From: DASVTR01 sp033855775
GTDB lineage: Bacteria > Acidobacteriota > Blastocatellia > Pyrinomonadales > Pyrinomonadaceae
Assembly (NCBI GenBank): GCA_033855775.1
Contig: JAWVFT010000053.1
Coordinates: 1 to 64,000, forward strand
Length of the DNA stretch: 64,000 bases
Direction: 5' to 3'
Below the pieces are notes generated by a model that was not told where the DNA came from, did not search any database, and saw only the letters and a list, made by a program, of their open reading frames with translations. Within the stretch, counting starts at the first letter, position 1, and each line of letters starts with the position of its first letter. Shown in pieces: positions 60,802 through 64,000 of this stretch. The position numbers and the translations under genes were made by a program.

Positions 60802-61545
60802 TTACTGCGAGACGGCGGCGTCGCTATGCCACGCATACTTCGCGCCTGTCCAGTAGATAAAGCCCGGAGAGCCCGCGAGCATTTGCTGTATCACGTCGCC
60901 TCTGAGCGGAGGCAGTTGCTCCTTCGCCGCTTCAGTCGTCGGCTGGTTGAGCAACGAGCGCGCGTGCTCCGTTTTCATCGCGCCGCCGACCGCGTTTCGC
61001 AGCAGGTAAGTTTGCGTCGCCTTCGGGTTGCGCCAGCCCGCTTCCTGATGACCATGAATCACGGCCAGCAGATTATCGTTCTGCCGGACGACGACCGGCG
61101 CGGGCTTTTCGGGAAACTTCTTCACGTCCTTATGAACTTCCATCACCATGACGGCGCGCGGGTCTTCCAGAATCCAGCCCGCATACTCGCTGTTGAGTTC
61201 CGCGAGCATTCCTTTGCCGGGTTTGACTGCGACGGCGATGTCCTCAGAATCGTCGCCGTTGAAATCTCCGACGACGTACATATCACGGCGGCTCTCGTCA
61301 ATCGTCACGGCTGTTTTGTAAATACGCTGGACGACTTCGCGCAACTCCGCGACGGAAGCGGGCGGCGCGACCGCCGGGGTTTCTTGTGACGGCGACGACG
61401 ACGACGCGGGCGGCGCGGGCGCGGGCGGCTGATTCGCGGCAGTTGAATTATTGACGGCGGGCGGCGTGGCTTGCTGCCGGCACGCGATGCCCGCCGCGAT
61501 GAAGAGACAGAGCAACAACGTCTTGATGATTCTTGGCGCAAACAT
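60802..61545 (-). CDS. Putative lipoprotein of unknown function
   Basis: The start MFAPRIIKTLLLCLFIAAGIAC (61545) gives a lipobox AGIAC. A Pro/Ser-rich linker (about 25-60) leads to a globular domain with VGDFNGDDSEDIAVAVK, which resembles FG-GAP/integrin-like calcium-binding turns, then VVVRQNDNLLAVIHGHQ. The C-terminus (GSPGFIYWTGAKYAWHSD) is a typical ending of such lipoproteins. The frame extends six codons upstream. Function is unknown. Confidence 0.68.
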   Translation of the reverse strand: MFAPRIIKTLLLCLFIAAGIACRQQATPPAVNNSTAANQPPAPAPPASSSSPSQETPAVAPPASVAELREVVQRIYKTAVTIDESRRDMYVVGDFNGDDSEDIAVAVKPGKGMLAELNSEYAGWILEDPRAVMVMEVHKDVKKFPEKPAPVVVRQNDNLLAVIHGHQEAGWRNPKATQTYLLRNAVGGAMKTEHARSLLNQPTTEAAKEQLPPLRGDVIQQMLAGSPGFIYWTGAKYAWHSDAAVSQ

Positions 61546-61635
61546 GTGCGGACATTTCTCCACTCGGAAGCGGCCCGGCCCGCCGCGCGGCTGGACGAAG
61601 GCGCGCGGGCAGGCTTGGCTCTGATAGTTGAGCGC

Positions 61636-61674
61636 GTAAGACTCGTCAGGCGGCAGGCGCCTGACGAGTCTTAC
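61636..61674. terminator. Perfect 17-bp hairpin between the lipoprotein and di-haem gene
   Basis: gtaagactcgtcaggcg (61636-61652) pairs fully with cgcctgacgagtcttac (61658-61674) around a 5-nt loop. It lies after the stop of the minus-strand di-haem gene (61716) and before the lipoprotein gene. There is little T-tract, so termination is likely but not certain. Confidence 0.65.
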
Positions 61675-61715
61675 GGGAATAAGTTAAAGATGTTTCCTGC
61701 AAACTCACGAAGAGC

Positions 61716-63395
61716 TTACAGGGATTCCAGAAACGTGATGAGTTGCCTTCGCTGCGTCGCGTTGAGCAATGTCTGGTAACGGTTGGTGACGGACATTGCC
61801 TCGCCCGCGTGGCGCAGGATGGCCTCGTTGAAGGTCAGCGATTCGCCGTCGTGCATCAAGCGGTCGCGAGTGCGAACGCCCCAGAGCGGAGCCGTGCGAA
61901 CTCTGGTGCGCGTGATTGGCCCGCCGTTCTGCACGATGAAGTCGCCCGTGCCGATGTCGTGCAACAGGAAATCGCCGAAAGGACGAATGACCTTGCTGCC
62001 GAGAGCCGCAGGCACGCTGAATGTCCCGCCGTTGATGACCGTGCATGGCTTAGCCGTGATCATGGATGGAACGTGACAGGCAGCGCAACTATGATAGATA
62101 GTCCCGGTCTGCGGGTCTACCATAGAGGTAAAAATCTGCGAGCCCGCAATCACGTCAGCATTGTACTGAGCGATAATGTCCGGGTCGCGCGGCGGAGCCT
62201 TTGTCGCTCGCATGAACCGTGCGAAGACCCTGATGTCTTCTGCCGTATCCTCGCCGCAGGTGACACCGGGATTGGCCGTGCAGGGCGTGTTGTCCGGCAC
62301 ACTGTCGAAGCCGGAGCCAAAGCCGACGAAACGGCCCAGGCTCGTGTTCTCAGCCAGAATCAGGAAGTTTGTAATCCCGATTTCGTTGAGATAAGCATCG
62401 CCGGAGAAGGAGAGCAGGCTGGCGTGCTGGTTCTTCCAGCCAAAGCGAGCGACCCGCTTCGGTTGGCCGGGAGCTTCCAACACCGGGACGGTAATCACCA
62501 GCCCATTTATTTCATTGTTGGTGGTTCCCGGTTGATTGTTGGCGATGGCAATGAGCGTGCCGTCCGCGACGGCCTCGACGAAACCGTCGCCCAGTGTATT
62601 GAGCGAAGTGCGGAAGGTGCGAACCTTCTCTTCGCCGGTCAGCGCAGGCCCGCCGCCGATGATGCCCGCCGTGTAGAGCGGCGGCACACGCTCTTGCACC
62701 TTGGCGCTCTTCTTCGGGTCGCCGTTGTAGTTCTTGGTCGGGATGCCCCGGTCGTTAATGAGCGAGCCGCCGGGCGCGTCCTTGAAGGTAATCTGTCCGT
62801 TGAGGGTCACGTTATGTCCGGCGCGCAACTCGTTAATCTGGCTGATAGCGCCCGTCACCGGATTCTGGTGACACTCTTTACATGACTGGGCGTTGTAAAC
62901 CGGCCCGAGCCCGTCGGCGATGACATCCACATCTTCAAAGGTGCCTTTGTCGGCGTCAAACGTGGCCTGTGAAGTGAAATTGTTCGTCTTGTCGTCAAAG
63001 CCGGTCAGAGCGTCGGTGGCCGGAGGCGTCGGGCATGGAGCCAACCGACCGTCGCCGGGGTCTTCAACCGGAGTGACCGTCCCCGCATCCGCGGATGGAG
63101 TCCGGCTGACGCTAGTGGCAGAGTCGGTTCTGGCGGCCTCCGGGTCAGTGTCAGTCCTCAAGCTATAGGTGGTCCTATCGCTTGCTGAAACGCCTTCGAG
63201 GTCAACGGAGCCGGGAACGTAGGTGGCGTCGGTCGTGGCGGCGACGTTAGCCTGATCCGCCTCGGTGGATTGGGTGTCGGCATCAGCCATAACGGGCGTG
63301 CCGGCGCTCTTGCTGCTGGTATTCCAGTTAAAGGCGGAAGGCGCTATCACCAACCCCAGGAAAACCATCAGAATAATTATCTTTAAACGGTTCAT
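61716..63395 (-). CDS. Exported di-haem c-type cytochrome (DHOR/DUF1111-type oxidoreductase)
   Basis: Two c-type haem motifs: SCKECH (C172, C175, H176) and SCAACH (C437, C440, H441). Surrounding blocks (FEDVDVIADGLGPVYNAQSC, GDAYLNEIGITN, FGDFLLHDIGTGD, RTAPLWGVRTRDRLMHDG) match the di-haem oxidoreductase family of putative peroxidases. Start ATG 63395 has AGGAG upstream; a signal helix is at about 4-20. Residues 25-120 are a Thr/Asp/Ser-rich disordered stretch. Likely periplasmic electron transfer or peroxide reduction. The stretch 63396-63860 upstream holds no convincing gene. Confidence 0.87.
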   Translation of the reverse strand: MNRLKIIILMVFLGLVIAPSAFNWNTSSKSAGTPVMADADTQSTEADQANVAATTDATYVPGSVDLEGVSASDRTTYSLRTDTDPEAARTDSATSVSRTPSADAGTVTPVEDPGDGRLAPCPTPPATDALTGFDDKTNNFTSQATFDADKGTFEDVDVIADGLGPVYNAQSCKECHQNPVTGAISQINELRAGHNVTLNGQITFKDAPGGSLINDRGIPTKNYNGDPKKSAKVQERVPPLYTAGIIGGGPALTGEEKVRTFRTSLNTLGDGFVEAVADGTLIAIANNQPGTTNNEINGLVITVPVLEAPGQPKRVARFGWKNQHASLLSFSGDAYLNEIGITNFLILAENTSLGRFVGFGSGFDSVPDNTPCTANPGVTCGEDTAEDIRVFARFMRATKAPPRDPDIIAQYNADVIAGSQIFTSMVDPQTGTIYHSCAACHVPSMITAKPCTVINGGTFSVPAALGSKVIRPFGDFLLHDIGTGDFIVQNGGPITRTRVRTAPLWGVRTRDRLMHDGESLTFNEAILRHAGEAMSVTNRYQTLLNATQRRQLITFLESL

Positions 63396-63860
63396 CGGTG
63401 TCACTCCTCTGGCTCGAACCGGACGCAGGGAGCCCGGCTCAAGCGTCAAATGTAACCTCAAGCGCGAAGGGCGCAGAGGTCAGCCGATTTCAGCTTTACG
63501 AAACGTGAGCAACAACGCGTTAGAGAGAAGAAGCGGCGACACCTTCTGCTTCATCAGGCTTCAACTTCGAGGCCGGAGTCGGAGAAACTGGGCTTCTCAG
63601 AAACGCAGGGACAAGCGATTCATCTGGGCCTTGCGCCTCACCTTGAGGCAACACCTTGGAATGTATGACGGTTAGCGTTGAATGGCCTGCGGGGCATCGC
63701 CTCTGGGTGGCTCTGCCGGTCTTCAGCCATCGTTCTGGGGGGAACTTAAGTAAGAAGAAAGGGGGAAGTTGGACTACTTTGCAACGTAATGTGCAAGCAG
63801 AGTACGCCTCTTGCAAATTCGTGTCAATAGCTATTTTCAGAGCGGCGGTTTAAGCCACAA

Positions 63861-64000
63861 TCAGGCGGCGAATTGCTCTCTCTTTTTGCCCGCCGTTTTT
63901 GGAGTTGACGGCCTGCTGCTGCGGCGGCGATAGATGGTGTAGCCGAACCAGAAGCCGTAAAAGAAGATGAGCATCAGGGCGGCGGCGAGCGCGGCGGCGG
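63861..64000 (-). CDS. Small membrane protein, cut at the right edge (partial)
   Basis: Only the C-terminal 46 codons are present: a membrane helix LAAALMLIFFYGFWFGYTIY followed by a basic tail RRRSSRPSTPKTAGKKREQF and the stop codon. The start lies beyond 64000. Topology suggests a single-span protein with cytoplasmic tail. No family assigned. Confidence 0.6.
   Translation of the reverse strand, partial: AAALAAALMLIFFYGFWFGYTIYRRRSSRPSTPKTAGKKREQFAA

Noticed and set aside
63520..63816. 98-codon minus-strand ORF upstream of the di-haem gene
   Set aside because: No recognisable motif or ribosome-binding site; overlapping frames are equally open.

Overview
The window is GC-rich bacterial chromosomal DNA. 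It looks like an acidobacterium, most likely class Blastocatellia (Pyrinomonadaceae-like); this is an inference from gene content. Supporting it are two secreted proteins of the acidobacterial VWFA-related family, secreted proteins with carboxypeptidase-regulatory-like repeats, two PknB-type kinases with Pro/Ala-rich tails, an exported di-haem cytochrome of the DHOR/DUF1111 type, and many short-period inverted repeats between genes. No prophage, insertion sequence, integron or CRISPR array was seen.

Layout. 0-9 kb: tRNA-Ser(CGA) behind tadA, a DUF2270 membrane protein, hutH and hutU (histidine to imidazolonepropionate) with a degenerate zinc-finger ORF between them, then an exported esterase, an exported M24 peptidase and an inositol-phosphatase-family gene. 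9-14 kb: two paralogous Ser/Thr kinases on either side of a 378-bp array of eighteen 21-bp units in mixed orientation. 13.5-24 kb: an acyltransferase/small-protein/PilZ gene set, gyrA with a good sigma-70 promoter and a shared bidirectional terminator, a VWFA protein, a MoaD-MoaE fusion overlapping a Lon-N-domain protein, and sbcD. 24-31 kb: a minus-strand signalling block (small membrane protein, single-domain response regulator, NtrC-type regulator, sensor kinase) followed by translationally coupled cysQ and a PLP decarboxylase. 31-40 kb: Tat-exported dienelactone hydrolase, aldo/keto reductase, DUF962, SRPBCC and DUF1992 proteins, a 475-residue Gly/Ser/Lys-rich disordered protein, DUF2721 plus PflX-like radical SAM protein, then a peroxiredoxin and a cysteine-rich YggX homologue.

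40-50 kb: a cysteine-rich lipoprotein and a 47-residue lipoprotein, three exported amidohydrolase paralogues of which two lack the first HxH metal motif, a YdcF-like protein, a truncated ORF, a membrane zinc-ribbon protein, a hypothetical protein and a second VWFA protein. 50-64 kb: tRNA-Arg(ACG), the substrate of TadA, with a near-consensus promoter and terminator; an HNH gene broken by a one-base frameshift; an exported SNase; a large hybrid sensor kinase; a 1200-residue secreted adhesin-like protein; XerD; an exported truncated haemoglobin; a lipoprotein; and the di-haem oxidoreductase. A gene encoding a small membrane protein is cut by the right edge.

Common themes are envelope and secreted proteins, redox and metal handling, and signalling. 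Intergenic spaces repeatedly hold hairpins built from 7-bp or 8-bp periodic sequence (families GATGAGT-like, AAAGTCC-like, GACACGGG-like), and some have spread into the ends of genes.
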